Shown: positions 34,619 to 43,695, counted from the first letter of the stretch. The stretch is 64,000 bases of DNA from Chryseobacterium artocarpi (GCF_001684975.1 NZ_MAYH01000023.1:62001-126000), one strand, 5' to 3'. Translations and numbers: made by a program. Notes: generated by a model from the sequence alone, not told the origin.

Positions 34619-35977
34619 ATGGACTCGGACATAGTCAGGCTTTTGCTGGCCTTATTTCTTGTTTTACTAAATGGCTTCTTCGTAGCCGCAGAATTTTCAA
34701 TTGTTAAAGTTCGTTACTCTCAAATTCAACTAAAAGCCGCAGAAGGGGATTCTATGGCAAAGCAGGCAGAACATATCATCAAACATCTGGATGAATATCT
34801 TTCCGCGACACAATTAGGTATTACTTTGGCTTCCCTTGCCCTGGGTTGGGTAGGAGAGAGTGCTCTGCATCATATTGTTGAAAATATTTTCCACTCACTT
34901 AATCTGAACATGAGTCAGGCTACCATTACTTCGGTAGCATTGATAATAAGCTTCGTATTAATTACGATTATGCACATTGTATTTGGAGAGCTTATCCCTA
35001 AATCAATTGCCATCAGAAAATCTGAAGCAACAACAATGGCAACAGCTGTTCCGCTAAGGGTTTTTTATACTGTTTTTAAACCATTTATATGGTTGATGAA
35101 CTCCATGTCTAATGGTTTTTTAAGACTTGTGAAAATTCACCCGGCTTCTGAACAGGAAATTCATTCTACAGAAGAACTTCAGCTGTTGGTAAAACAAAGT
35201 GCAGACAGCGGTGAAATTGAAGAAGAGAATTATGAGATCATTAAGAATGCATTTGATTTTACAGATCACTCTGCAAAACAGATCATGGTTCCAAGACAGA
35301 ACATAACATCTATCGACTTTGAAGAAGATGTAAATGATATTATCAACAAGATCATGGATAGCGGATATTCCCGTATTCCTGTTTATCTTGATTCAATCGA
35401 CAATGTAATAGGTATTTTCTATACAAAGGAAATTATCAGAGAATATGTGAAAAGAAAAGGAGCTTTAGATCATGAAGATCTTAAAGACCTTATGCGTGAT
35501 GCCTTTTTCGTAGTAGAAAGCAAAAAAGTTTCAGACTTATTAAAGATTTTCCAACAGAAAAAACAACACCTTGCTATCGTTATCGATGAATTTGGTGGAA
35601 CTGAAGGTATCATTACCCTTGAAGATATTCTGGAAGAACTTGTAGGGGAAATTCAGGATGAAGAAGACGAAGAAGAAAAGATTGTTGACAAAATTGCAGA
35701 CAATACCTATTGGGTGCAGGCTACACAGCCTTTGGATGAGATCAATGAATTCTTACCTAAAAGACTTCCTCTTTCCGAAGAAAGTGAATACAACTCATTA
35801 GCAGGATTTATCCTTTATGAATTGGAAGATATTCCGGAAGAGAATCAGGAATTTGATTTAGATGATTATCATTTCAAAATCCTGAAGATGAATAACAAGA
35901 GTGTTGAACTTGTTGAACTAATATACCAGGAACCCAATGCTATTGATAGTTTAGCAGAAAAAATCGGTGAAGTTTAA
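34619..35977 (+). CDS. CNNM/CBS-domain membrane protein (hemolysin C/CorC family)
   Basis: A 452-residue protein: CNNM transmembrane domain (about 1-200, four helices, with GFFVAAEFSIVKVR and LGWVGESAL), two CBS domains (about 215-335, with IMVPRQNITSID and DEFGGTEGIITLEDILEELVGEI), and a C-terminal CorC_HlyC transporter-associated domain (about 350-435). The family acts in Mg2+/Co2+ transport or control. It is 11 nt before clpS. Confidence 0.92.
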   Translation: MDSDIVRLLLALFLVLLNGFFVAAEFSIVKVRYSQIQLKAAEGDSMAKQAEHIIKHLDEYLSATQLGITLASLALGWVGESALHHIVENIFHSLNLNMSQATITSVALIISFVLITIMHIVFGELIPKSIAIRKSEATTMATAVPLRVFYTVFKPFIWLMNSMSNGFLRLVKIHPASEQEIHSTEELQLLVKQSADSGEIEEENYEIIKNAFDFTDHSAKQIMVPRQNITSIDFEEDVNDIINKIMDSGYSRIPVYLDSIDNVIGIFYTKEIIREYVKRKGALDHEDLKDLMRDAFFVVESKKVSDLLKIFQQKKQHLAIVIDEFGGTEGIITLEDILEELVGEIQDEEDEEEKIVDKIADNTYWVQATQPLDEINEFLPKRLPLSEESEYNSLAGFILYELEDIPEENQEFDLDDYHFKILKMNNKSVELVELIYQEPNAIDSLAEKIGEV

Positions 35978-35988
35978 AACAACTAAGA

Positions 35989-36294
35989 ATGAATTTTTAT
36001 AATACGATAAAAGACTACGAAGACCCGAAACGTCAGTATGAAGAAGAAGTTCTTGTACTGGATGATACGGATGAAGTCTACAAACTGGTGTTGCATAATG
36101 ATGATGTTCATACCTTTGATTATGTAATTGACAGCCTGATTGAAATATGTAAGCATACATTAGAACAGGCAGAACAATGTACGATATTAGTCCACTATAA
36201 GGGCAAGTGTACTGTAAAAACAGGCTCATTGGATATTTTGAAGCCTATGCACGAAAAATTACTTTCACGCGAATTAACAAGTGAAATCGTATAA
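35989..36294 (+). CDS. clpS: ClpS-like protease adaptor
   Basis: A 101-residue adaptor that brings N-end-rule substrates to ClpA/ClpC proteases. VYKLVLHNDDVHTFDYVIDSL has the LHNDD core with Asn and Asp residues that bind the substrate N-terminus; HYKGKCTVKTGSLDIL is the second half. It is probably cotranscribed with the CNNM gene and ends at a perfect terminator. Confidence 0.9.
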   Translation: MNFYNTIKDYEDPKRQYEEEVLVLDDTDEVYKLVLHNDDVHTFDYVIDSLIEICKHTLEQAEQCTILVHYKGKCTVKTGSLDILKPMHEKLLSRELTSEIV

Positions 36295-36300
36295 AATAAA

Positions 36301-36331
36301 AAAACCGACCAATCATTGGTCGGTTTTTTTA
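36301..36331 (+). terminator. Terminator after clpS
   Basis: Stem AAACCGACCAAT / ATTGGTCGGTTT followed by T run. Confidence 0.9.
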
Positions 36332-36366
36332 TGGAAACCTTTCATGAACCTTTAACGATAAGTGTT

Positions 36367-36392
36367 GTCATTCCGACGAAGGAGGAGTCTCA
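36367..36392. repeat. GTCATTCCGACGAAGG dispersed repeat
   Basis: Reads GTCATTCCGACGAAGGAGGA and continues GTCTCA. An eroded inverse copy (TTCAGAATGACA) lies near 61190. A short ORF across it (36316-36516) is rejected as an artefact. Confidence 0.4.
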
Positions 36393-36443
36393 TAATCTAA
36401 GTATTCTAAATTTGACAGCCAGTTTTATTATTCCTGTAAATTA

Positions 36444-36614
36444 TTTTAACGCAGCGTCCGCAAGGTTTTTAATCAAAAGAATGAAGAATTCCGTTTGCAG
36501 AGGCGTTAACACTTAGCAAATGCTCTTATTGGATTCATTGCTAAATGAAATATCTTTGCGAACAAAAAATATCCATACAATATTTAAATTCTTTGCGTAT
36601 TCCTAGCGTTAAAA
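36444..36614. repeat. Intergenic inverted-repeat element, about 171 bp (copy 2)
   Basis: It begins TTTTAACGC and ends GCGTTAAAA, a perfect 9-bp terminal inverted repeat, with further pairing inward (CGTCCGCAAGG against TACGCAAAG). Internal CTTTGCGAAC, 24 nt, TTCTTTGCG and the AATGCT...TTGGATT block match the element at 8006-8181. It fills the clpS-udk gap with no ORF. Confidence 0.6.
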
Positions 36615-36757
36615 AGTAAGACAGTAGTTTTTAAAGATATAAAGCAGTTTTTTTCTAATTAAATCCTCCAATTTTCAGTAAGCTAACTATTTTTGAGACT
36701 AATTACTTTAGCCTCAGAGTGTAAGGATTTCCGAATTACTCAATTTCGTTCTCTGCA

Positions 36758-36788
36758 TTGCCACATTTTATCTAAAATAGTATATTTG
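36758..36788 (+). promoter_or_regulatory. Promoter of udk
   Basis: TTG (36758-36760), 20 nt, TATATTTG (36781-36788), 27 nt before the start. Confidence 0.75.
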
Positions 36789-36815
36789 TACCAACTATAA
36801 AGAAACAAAAAAACA

Positions 36816-37430
36816 ATGCTTGTAATAGGAATTGCCGGTGGAACAGGATCCGGCAAAACTACAGTTGTTGATAAGATACTTCAGCAGCTTGATATCGAAG
36901 GAATGAATATCCTTTCTCAGGATAATTATTATCATGACAACCAAGGTCTTACACTGACAGAAAGAGAGGCTTTAAATTATGACCATCCGAAGTCGATAGA
37001 TTTTGAACTATTGATAAAACACGTGAAAGCCTTAAAGAATAATGAGCCTATTGAACAGCCTATTTATAGCTTTGTAACGCATTCCAGAACGGGAGATCAT
37101 GTTACTGTAGAACCTAAAAATGTATTGGTAGTAGAAGGAATTCTTGTTCTTACCAACAAAGAATTACTGAAAGAATTCGATTTGAAAGTATTTGTTCATG
37201 CAGATTCTGATGAAAGATTAATAAGAAGGATCAGAAGAGATACTCAGGAAAGAGGAAGAGATCTGAGCGAAGTATTACACCGTTATCAGACGACTTTAAA
37301 ACCAATGCATCAGGAATTCATTGAGCCATCAAAGAATGAAGCGGATCTTATTATCCCAAATATGAAGCAGAATTCTGTAGCGATTGATTTTTTAACTACT
37401 GTTATTAAAAACTCGTTGAGAAAACATTAA
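36816..37430 (+). CDS. udk: Uridine kinase
   Basis: A 204-residue kinase that phosphorylates uridine and cytidine for pyrimidine salvage. P-loop GIAGGTGSGKTTV (about 5-17), DNYYHD, a YDHPKSIDFEL substrate block, RLIRRIRRDTQERGRDL and PSKNEADLIIPN are all there. The length is standard. It is 4 nt before the FtsB-like gene. Confidence 0.96.
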   Translation: MLVIGIAGGTGSGKTTVVDKILQQLDIEGMNILSQDNYYHDNQGLTLTEREALNYDHPKSIDFELLIKHVKALKNNEPIEQPIYSFVTHSRTGDHVTVEPKNVLVVEGILVLTNKELLKEFDLKVFVHADSDERLIRRIRRDTQERGRDLSEVLHRYQTTLKPMHQEFIEPSKNEADLIIPNMKQNSVAIDFLTTVIKNSLRKH

Positions 37431-37434
37431 AAAA

Positions 37435-37791
37435 ATGGAAGAAAATAACCTTATCAAAGACATTCAGCCGAAATCTGAAACATTCAAACTTATCCAAAAA
37501 TATGTATTGAATAAGTATACCATTACGATCTGTCTGTTTTTGGTATGGATGATTTTCTTCGACAAAACCTCATTTCTTGTAATTAACGAACTGAATGGTG
37601 AGATTCATAAATATGAAGAGCAGCTGGAGTATTACAAAAAAGAATACGAAAAGAATGATGCTTTTTATAAAAAACTGATGAACAACAAGTCAGAGAAAGA
37701 AAAATACGCAAGAGAAAATTATTTTATGAAGAAACCTAATGAAGAAATCTTCATTCTGGTAGTCGACAGCACGAAAGTCGCTAAAAAATAA
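37435..37791 (+). CDS. FtsB/DivIC-like septum formation initiator
   Basis: A 118-residue bitopic protein: cytoplasmic N-terminus, one membrane helix (about 28-46, YTITICLFLVWMIFFD), then a short coiled coil (about 55-85) and KEKYARENYFMKKPNEEIFIL, the DivIC/FtsB end block. These proteins join FtsL and FtsQ in the divisome. The operon link with udk is common in Flavobacteria. Confidence 0.85.
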   Translation: MEENNLIKDIQPKSETFKLIQKYVLNKYTITICLFLVWMIFFDKTSFLVINELNGEIHKYEEQLEYYKKEYEKNDAFYKKLMNNKSEKEKYARENYFMKKPNEEIFILVVDSTKVAKK

Positions 37792-37796
37792 GATAA

Positions 37797-37888
37797 TGGT
37801 ATAAATGTCAATAGTGAATGGTTAATTGGGTATGTTTGATAGGTACTATTCACTTGCGAAGCAAAATTAGCCATAGACAATTCACAAT
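37797..37888. repeat. Intergenic repeat, CAAAGCAAAATTA family (copy 1)
   Basis: Contains TCAATAGTGAATGGTTAATT and, inverted, GCGAAGCAAAATTAGCCATA followed by GACAATTCAC. The right half is shared with 48458-48556. It lies between the ftsB-like and mutA genes. Confidence 0.5.
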
Positions 37889-37901
37889 TTAAACAAAACT
37901 A

Positions 37902-39065
37902 ATGTCAAATACAGCTACACTTCCAAACTGGGAAAATTTAGTAAAAAAACAGCTTAAAACAGAAGATATTTATCCTATTCTGGAAAAAGAAAACCTTGAA
38001 GGAATAGAAGTAAGGCCTTTCTATACGGATGTTAAGAAACCTTTGGTAAATCTGCCTAAAGTTGAAGAAAGTACCCATCTGGTGGCAAGATACCACGAAA
38101 GTCTGGAAGAAGAAGTATTTGCATTTTTGCTTGATCAGAATGTTGAAAACCTGTTCGAGAAAACCATTTTTGTTAATAACAAAGATCTTGCAGGACACAT
38201 CAGCCCACAGGAAGATGATCAATATTTTTCTTTAATTGATGTATTTGATGAGAAAAATGCAACGATTGATGATCAATTAGCAAAGGAATTATTGGCAAAA
38301 GGATTCAAAAGAAACATTTGTGTTGATATTTCATTACATCAGAATGCCGGAGCTGCTATTTATCAACAACTTGGAATTGCATTGGCAAAAACAAAAGAGT
38401 TGGTAGAATTGTATGGACCTGAAATTCTTAATAAACTGATCTTTAAAATAGCTGTTGGTGGAAATTATTTCTTTGAAATGGCAAAATTAAGAGCCTTTAA
38501 AATGGTTTTTAATCAACTCTCTAAAGAATATGGGCTGGATGAAGTTCCTTACATCTTTGCAGAAACTTCCCTTAGAAATAAAGCTGTTTCTGATAATGAA
38601 AATAACTTGATTCGTTCAACATTGGAACTTGCCTCAGCCATGATTAGTGGAGCAGATGCCGTTTTTACAAACAATTATCTTGTAAACAAAAGTACAGATA
38701 ACTCTGAAGAAATTTCTTTCAAACAACAGATTGTATTGGCTTATGAAAGTATCATCAATGTATTTGAAGATGCGGCTAACGGAAGTTATTACGTTGAAGA
38801 TATTACTCAACAGATCGCTGATAAATCTTGGGCTTTATTTGTTGAAATAGAAGAAGCAGGAGGTTACCTAGAGCTTTTAAAACAGGGAGTTATTCAGAAA
38901 AAGATTTATGACCATGCTGTTATGGAGCAACAATGGATAGAAGAAGGAAAAATTAAGCTGATCGGAGTCAATTTATACCCAAAATTAGACGTTAAAAAAT
39001 CAATTATAGATCTTTACAACGAAAAGGAAATAAAAGCCGTTCGTTGGGCAGAAATGTTTGAATAG
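37902..39065 (+). CDS. mutA: Methylmalonyl-CoA mutase small (beta) subunit
   Basis: A 387-residue TIM-barrel subunit without the cobalamin-binding domain. Segments GIEVRPFYT, NICVDISLHQNAGAAIYQQLG, FKIAVGGNYFFEMAKLRAF and FAETSLRNKAVSDNENNLIRST match the mutase family. The small subunit is needed with MutB but is not catalytic. mutB is not the next gene; it must lie elsewhere. The protein is on the short side for MutA. Confidence 0.88.
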   Translation: MSNTATLPNWENLVKKQLKTEDIYPILEKENLEGIEVRPFYTDVKKPLVNLPKVEESTHLVARYHESLEEEVFAFLLDQNVENLFEKTIFVNNKDLAGHISPQEDDQYFSLIDVFDEKNATIDDQLAKELLAKGFKRNICVDISLHQNAGAAIYQQLGIALAKTKELVELYGPEILNKLIFKIAVGGNYFFEMAKLRAFKMVFNQLSKEYGLDEVPYIFAETSLRNKAVSDNENNLIRSTLELASAMISGADAVFTNNYLVNKSTDNSEEISFKQQIVLAYESIINVFEDAANGSYYVEDITQQIADKSWALFVEIEEAGGYLELLKQGVIQKKIYDHAVMEQQWIEEGKIKLIGVNLYPKLDVKKSIIDLYNEKEIKAVRWAEMFE

Positions 39066-39080
39066 ATCATCTTAAAATAA

Positions 39081-39197
39081 TTAAGATACTTCGACTCCGT
39101 TCAAGATAACACCGTTTATACTACCTTAATTTTTAAAACAACAAATTAAGCAATTAGTATTAGCGTTGTCATGCTGAGCGGAGTCGAAGCATTTTAA
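39081..39197. repeat. Inverted repeat with TTCGACTCCG arms
   Basis: Left arm: TACTTCGACTCCGTTCAAGA (from 39087). Right arm at 39165-39197, read on the other strand: TGCTTCGACTCCGCTCAGCA, then TGACAAC. It fills the mutA-methyltransferase gap and can fold into a long hairpin with a loop of about 55 nt. Confidence 0.6.
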
Positions 39198-39201
39198 CCT
39201 A

Positions 39202-40374
39202 ATGAATGTAAAATTTGTGAAATCTGTGGAAAATAAACTATTAAATAAAGAAGTTCAAAACTATATCCATGCAAATCTTAAAACAGATCTGCATTCGTTA
39301 TTATTGAAAAAATCTCCATTTCCTGAGGTTTCCATGCAAGAAATTGTACAGCAGATCAAAGGGAAGCAGGTTGCTGAAAAAAAATTCCCGTTTCTTCTGA
39401 AAAAAGGAATTATATTTCCGCCTCAGCTCAATATGGAGCAGTCCTCATCTGAAAAAACAGCTCTTTATAAATCGGAAATTTTAAAAGGGAAAAAGTTTAT
39501 TGATCTTACTAGTGGATTTGGAATTGATGCTTATTATCTGTCACAAAACTTTGAGGAAGTTACTTTAATAGAGCAGAATACAGAGCTTTTAGAGATTGTA
39601 GAGCATAATTGGTCTGTTTTAGAGAGAAAAGCAAGATTTATCAACCGTAAATTGGAGGATTTCCTGAATGAAAATCAGGAGTATTTTGACACGGTTTATC
39701 TGGATCCTGCACGAAGAGATCAAAATAAAAATAAAGTATTTCTTTTAGAAGATATCTCTCCAAATATTCTTGAAATTCATAACAATTTACTTTCAATCTC
39801 AGATCAGGTGATCATTAAACTGTCTCCGTTGATCGATTTGAAGTATCTTGTTTCGGTACTTTCTAATATTTTTAGAATAGATATCATAGCTCTTAAAAAC
39901 GATGTAAAGGAAGTTGTAGTCTTTTTATCCAAAGAAAATAAAACAGGGATTATTTGCAATTGTGTGAACCTTGAGAGTGACGAATCTAACTTTAGTTTTA
40001 CATTTGGAGAAGAAGAAAATGCTGAATCTGAGTATTCCGAACCGGAAAAATTCATTTATATCCCTAATAATACTGTTTTAAAGGCTGGAATTTTTAATTT
40101 AATTTCAGAGAAATTTCAAGTAAAAAAACTTCATTCCAATACCCACCTTTATACATCCACAGAAAAGAGGGAAAGTTTTCCCGGAAGAATATTTGAAATG
40201 GAAGTTGTTGATTCTAAAAAGATTAAAAAGAAAGAGCAATTCAATATTATTTCAAAAAATTACCCGTTAAAGCCTGAAGAAATTAAGAAGAAATATGCTC
40301 TAAAAGATGGCGGAAATAACTACCTTATTTTTACACAATCCAAAAAAGGGAAAATTATTTTAAAATCAGTCTAA
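39202..40374 (+). CDS. Class I SAM-dependent methyltransferase with N- and C-terminal accessory domains
   Basis: A 390-residue enzyme. The SAM-binding motif I is FIDLTSGFGIDAYYLS (about 94-109), followed by the acidic EEVTLIEQN and a catalytic-loop-like DTVYLDPARRDQ. The N-terminal 90 residues are helical, and the C-terminal 100 residues resemble the THUMP-like or ferredoxin-like domain of the PG_1098 family, as annotated in Bacteroidetes. An RNA target is inference. Confidence 0.8.
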   Translation: MNVKFVKSVENKLLNKEVQNYIHANLKTDLHSLLLKKSPFPEVSMQEIVQQIKGKQVAEKKFPFLLKKGIIFPPQLNMEQSSSEKTALYKSEILKGKKFIDLTSGFGIDAYYLSQNFEEVTLIEQNTELLEIVEHNWSVLERKARFINRKLEDFLNENQEYFDTVYLDPARRDQNKNKVFLLEDISPNILEIHNNLLSISDQVIIKLSPLIDLKYLVSVLSNIFRIDIIALKNDVKEVVVFLSKENKTGIICNCVNLESDESNFSFTFGEEENAESEYSEPEKFIYIPNNTVLKAGIFNLISEKFQVKKLHSNTHLYTSTEKRESFPGRIFEMEVVDSKKIKKKEQFNIISKNYPLKPEEIKKKYALKDGGNNYLIFTQSKKGKIILKSV

Positions 40375-40503
40375 AAATGTTGCCGAAAGAAACAGGATTT
40401 CTTAATTTTGGGCAATCTAAAATTTAAGCATAAAATTGTACTTTATTTAAGCAATAAGAATAGTGCAATTTTATATGATCATTAAAAAAAATAAATTTTA
40501 CAT

Positions 40504-40779
40504 ATGAAAAAATTAGTTATATGTTTAGCGATTGCAACAGTAGCTGTAAGCTGTAAAAAAGTACCACAGGGAGGAAACAGAGGTACTTTGAAACTTGAAG
40601 AAGGAGTAGAAAGATACTCTGACGATGCTCAGGGTGGAGAAGCTCATGCTACACATGCGGCTACTGCTGAACACAAGGAAGAAGCAGCAAAACCAGAAGC
40701 TGCAGCTCCTAAAACAGATAGTACTGCTGCTGCAAAGCCTGCTGAGACAAAAGAAGAGGCTCCAAAAGCTGGACACTAA
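40504..40779 (+). CDS. Small Ala/Glu/Lys-rich lipoprotein
   Basis: A 91-residue putative lipoprotein with signal peptide KKLVICLAIATVAVSC; the lipobox is AVSC with Cys17. The mature part is low-complexity (Ala, Glu, Lys, Pro, His). There is no acidic lipoprotein surface-export signal (S-D-D-like) after the Cys. The function is unknown. It ends at a terminator, 20 nt from the stop. Confidence 0.7.
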   Translation: MKKLVICLAIATVAVSCKKVPQGGNRGTLKLEEGVERYSDDAQGGEAHATHAATAEHKEEAAKPEAAAPKTDSTAAAKPAETKEEAPKAGH

Positions 40780-40799
40780 TTAGTAGTATACAATATACA

Positions 40800-40829
40800 A
40801 TTGCCCTGTACAAACAGGGCATTTTTTAT
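40800..40829 (+). terminator. Terminator
   Basis: Stem TTGCCCTGT / ACAGGGCA with loop ACAA, then T run, after the lipoprotein gene. Confidence 0.82.
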
Positions 40830-40949
40830 TTAAAAAAAATGACGGATCAATTAATTCAGTTAAAATAATATTATTCTTTAGAAAATCACTGTGTTTTTGC
40901 TTGGTCCAGCGGTGCATTTTTTTTAATTTTAACAAAATAAATTTTTACA

Positions 40950-42329
40950 ATGCAAGAGACATTAAATTACATTAACGAAAACAAACAGCGTTTCGTGGAT
41001 GAATTATTTGAGTTATTGAGAATTCCTTCTATTTCTGCGGATCCGGCATATAAAGATGACGTATTGAAATGTGCGGATGTAGTGGCAACACACCTTAAAA
41101 ATGCAGGAGCTGATAATGTTGAAGTTTGCCAGACAAAAGGGTATCCAATTGTTTTCGGAGAGAAAATTTTAGATAAAAGTTTACCAACGGTATTGGTGTA
41201 CGGACATTATGATGTTCAGCCGGCTGATCCATTGGAACTATGGACGAAACCTCCTTTTGAGCCTTATATTGAAAAAACTGAACTACACCCGGACGGAGCA
41301 ATCTTTGCAAGAGGAGCGGCTGATGACAAAGGACAATTCTTTATGCACTTGAAAGCTTTTGAAGCTATGATGAAAACCAATGCTCTTCCTTGCAACGTTA
41401 AATTTATCTTAGAAGGTGAAGAAGAAGTAGGATCTGTAAGCTTAGGAGATTGGGTAAATGAAAATAAAGAGAAATTAGCTTGCGATTGCATTTTAATTTC
41501 TGATACTCATATTTACAGCAATGAGCAACCTACTGTTACAACAGGATTAAGAGGGTTAAGCTATGTAGAAGTAGAAGTGGAGGGTCCAAACAGAGACTTA
41601 CACTCAGGTCTTTATGGTGGAGCTGTTCCAAACCCTATCCACGTTCTTTCAAGAATGATCGCTAATCTGATTGATGAAAACGGACATATCACCATTGATG
41701 GGTTCTACGATAACGTAGAAACTGTTTCTGATGCTGAAAGAGCCGAAATGAACAAATTGAAAGACAATCCTGAAGAGTTCAAAAAATCAATAGGATTAAG
41801 CAATATCGAAGGTGAAAAAGGTTATACAACATTAGAAAGAACATCTATTCGTCCTACTTTAGACTGCAACGGAATTTGGGGTGGTTATACAGGTGAAGGT
41901 GCAAAAACTGTAATTCCTTCCAAGGCTTTTGCTAAAATTTCAATGCGTTTGGTTCCTTACCAGACACCTCAGGAAATCACGGAAAAATTCACAAAATATT
42001 TTGAAAAGATTGCTCCGGATACAGTAAAAGTCAAAGTAACGCCTCACCACGGAGGGATGCCTTATGTTTTACCAACGGATACTAAAGAATTTGCTGCTGC
42101 AAAACAGGCAATGGAATCTGCATTCGGAAAAGAAGTTCTTCCATACAGAGGAGGAGGAAGTATTCCAATTACAGCTATGTTTGAGCAGATTTTAGGAGCT
42201 AAATCTGTATTGATGGGCTTCGGATTAGATTCAGACGCAATTCATTCTCCAAATGAGCACTACGGATTATTTAATTTCTATAAGGGAATTGAAAGTATTC
42301 CAATGTTTTTTGAAAACTATTCAAAATAA
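40950..42329 (+). CDS. M20-family dipeptidase/carboxypeptidase
   Basis: A 460-residue metallopeptidase. Metal site: GHYDVQPAD (first His and Asp), FARGAADDKGQ (bridging Asp), EGEEEVGS (catalytic Glu), and the C-terminal DSDAIHSPNE with the last His. The dimerisation lid domain (about 195-315) is present. No signal peptide, so a cytoplasmic dipeptidase is likely (inference). It is a single gene with its own terminator. Confidence 0.92.
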   Translation: MQETLNYINENKQRFVDELFELLRIPSISADPAYKDDVLKCADVVATHLKNAGADNVEVCQTKGYPIVFGEKILDKSLPTVLVYGHYDVQPADPLELWTKPPFEPYIEKTELHPDGAIFARGAADDKGQFFMHLKAFEAMMKTNALPCNVKFILEGEEEVGSVSLGDWVNENKEKLACDCILISDTHIYSNEQPTVTTGLRGLSYVEVEVEGPNRDLHSGLYGGAVPNPIHVLSRMIANLIDENGHITIDGFYDNVETVSDAERAEMNKLKDNPEEFKKSIGLSNIEGEKGYTTLERTSIRPTLDCNGIWGGYTGEGAKTVIPSKAFAKISMRLVPYQTPQEITEKFTKYFEKIAPDTVKVKVTPHHGGMPYVLPTDTKEFAAAKQAMESAFGKEVLPYRGGGSIPITAMFEQILGAKSVLMGFGLDSDAIHSPNEHYGLFNFYKGIESIPMFFENYSK

Positions 42330-42357
42330 TTATTGAATATTTATAAGATATTTTTAC

Positions 42358-42398
42358 AAAACGAGGTGTTTCTTTATGAAATACCTCGTTTTTTTTTA
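42358..42398 (+). terminator. Terminator of the M20 peptidase gene
   Basis: ACGAGGTGTTTC / GAAATACCTCGT with loop TTTAT, followed by T run. Confidence 0.82.
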
Positions 42399-42590
42399 AA
42401 TAGATTGTGATTGATTAAAAATAACAATGTTAAAGTTGTTTTTTATTTGTTTTTAATGATATTTTTAATTTTTCGACATTAAAAGTTTGTTTTTAATAAA
42501 GCAAAAAATAAATTTGATAAAATTCAGTAATTCAAATATTTAAATGTGTTTTACTGTGATGAATTTATTAATAACCTTTATTAAACATTT

Positions 42591-43433
42591 ATGAAAAAAT
42601 TATTACTCTCGATTGTAGCTGTATTATCTTGTACAGCTTCGTTTGTTAATGCACAAACTGTAATTTATGAAGAAACATTTGAATCAGTCACTCCACCTAG
42701 TTTACCAATAGGTATGGGAGTAGATGACATGGATGGTGATGGTAGTAATTGGATAGTAGATAGTATTGATCCTCTTATTGCTATGGGAATACCTTATAGT
42801 TTTTCAGGAAAGATAGCTTTTTCTAGCTCTTATGATTTTTTAAATCCGGATAATTTTCTGATAACCCCGAATATTAGTGTGCCAGTAGGAGAGGCTGTTA
42901 CACTAAGTTTTTTAGTAGGTGGATTGAAGTTCTACGAAATTCCTGGTTTCCCAGTACAAAATAGTGAGGAACATTATGCGGTGTATGTTATTTCTGCCAA
43001 TGGTGTTTATGAAGGAGTAGAAACTCCAATACATGAAGAAACAATATCTCCAGGTATTACATTTGAAAGAAACTTTGATTTATCAACTTTCGCTGGACAG
43101 ACTGTTAAAATTTATTTTAGACATTTTAACAGTGCTAATCAATCAGGCTTGATGTTGGATGATATAAAAGTTGTACAAGGAGGAAGTTTGGGAACTTCTG
43201 AAAATAATCTTATTTCTGAATTAAAAGTATTTCCCAATCCTTCTTCTGATTATGTGTATTTAAATTCTAAATCTAAAATAAGTAAAGTACAAGTTTTTGA
43301 TTCAATAGGAAGAAAGGTAAAGGTAAAACTAATTGATAATAAGGCAGATGTAAGAAATCTCCCAATCGGAAATTATTGGTTTTCTATAACAATTGGTGAT
43401 AAAACCATTTCGAAAAAAATAATTAAAAAGTAA
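42591..43433 (+). CDS. Secreted T9SS type A protein with choice-of-anchor J-like domain
   Basis: A 280-residue exported protein: signal peptide (KLLLSIVAVLSCTASFVNAQ), a jelly-roll module (about 22-195) with IYEETFESVTPPSLPIG, NFLITPNISVPVGEAVTLSF and GLMLDDIKVV as in choice-of-anchor J domains, and a type A sorting domain (FPNPSSDYVYL, VQVFDSIGRKV, LPIGNYWFSI). The A+T-rich 260-nt gap upstream has no good promoter. First of three T9SS genes. Confidence 0.85.
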   Translation: MKKLLLSIVAVLSCTASFVNAQTVIYEETFESVTPPSLPIGMGVDDMDGDGSNWIVDSIDPLIAMGIPYSFSGKIAFSSSYDFLNPDNFLITPNISVPVGEAVTLSFLVGGLKFYEIPGFPVQNSEEHYAVYVISANGVYEGVETPIHEETISPGITFERNFDLSTFAGQTVKIYFRHFNSANQSGLMLDDIKVVQGGSLGTSENNLISELKVFPNPSSDYVYLNSKSKISKVQVFDSIGRKVKVKLIDNKADVRNLPIGNYWFSITIGDKTISKKIIKK

Positions 43434-43464
43434 AGTCCGATTTATAAAATGTGTTTGCTCTTTT

Positions 43465-43507
43465 AAGCCACGAATGTATGGGCTTTACTTTATATGTTCG
43501 TGGCTAA
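43465..43507 (+). terminator. Hairpin, AGCCACGAA / TTCGTGGCT
   Basis: Perfect 9-bp stem (43466-43474 / 43497-43505), 22-nt loop, weak T run. It may be a terminator or a dispersed hairpin; similar CACGAA/TTCGTG elements are common in related genomes as far as I recall. Confidence 0.5.
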
Positions 43508-43695
43508 AGTTTAAATGGTATAAAAAATAGTGTTTTTAAATGTGGAATATTGGTTGAAATCAATGCTTAAATATGCCCTGAAAATTACTTTTTAAAAATA
43601 AATTCATTGAAAATAAAAGCTTTATTTTTTATTTGAAATAAAATATTTCACCTTTTGTGGAAAGTTCATATTTTTAATCCAAACTTGAAATTACC

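Noticed and set aside
36316-36516. 66-codon ORF after clpS
   Set aside because: It runs across the terminator and the GTCATTCCGACGAAGG repeat; the peptide SVVIPTKEESHNL is a translation of the repeat.
37438-37791. Second methyltransferase or transporter fragment
   Set aside because: One membrane helix plus coiled coil and DivIC end block fit the FtsB-like family better.
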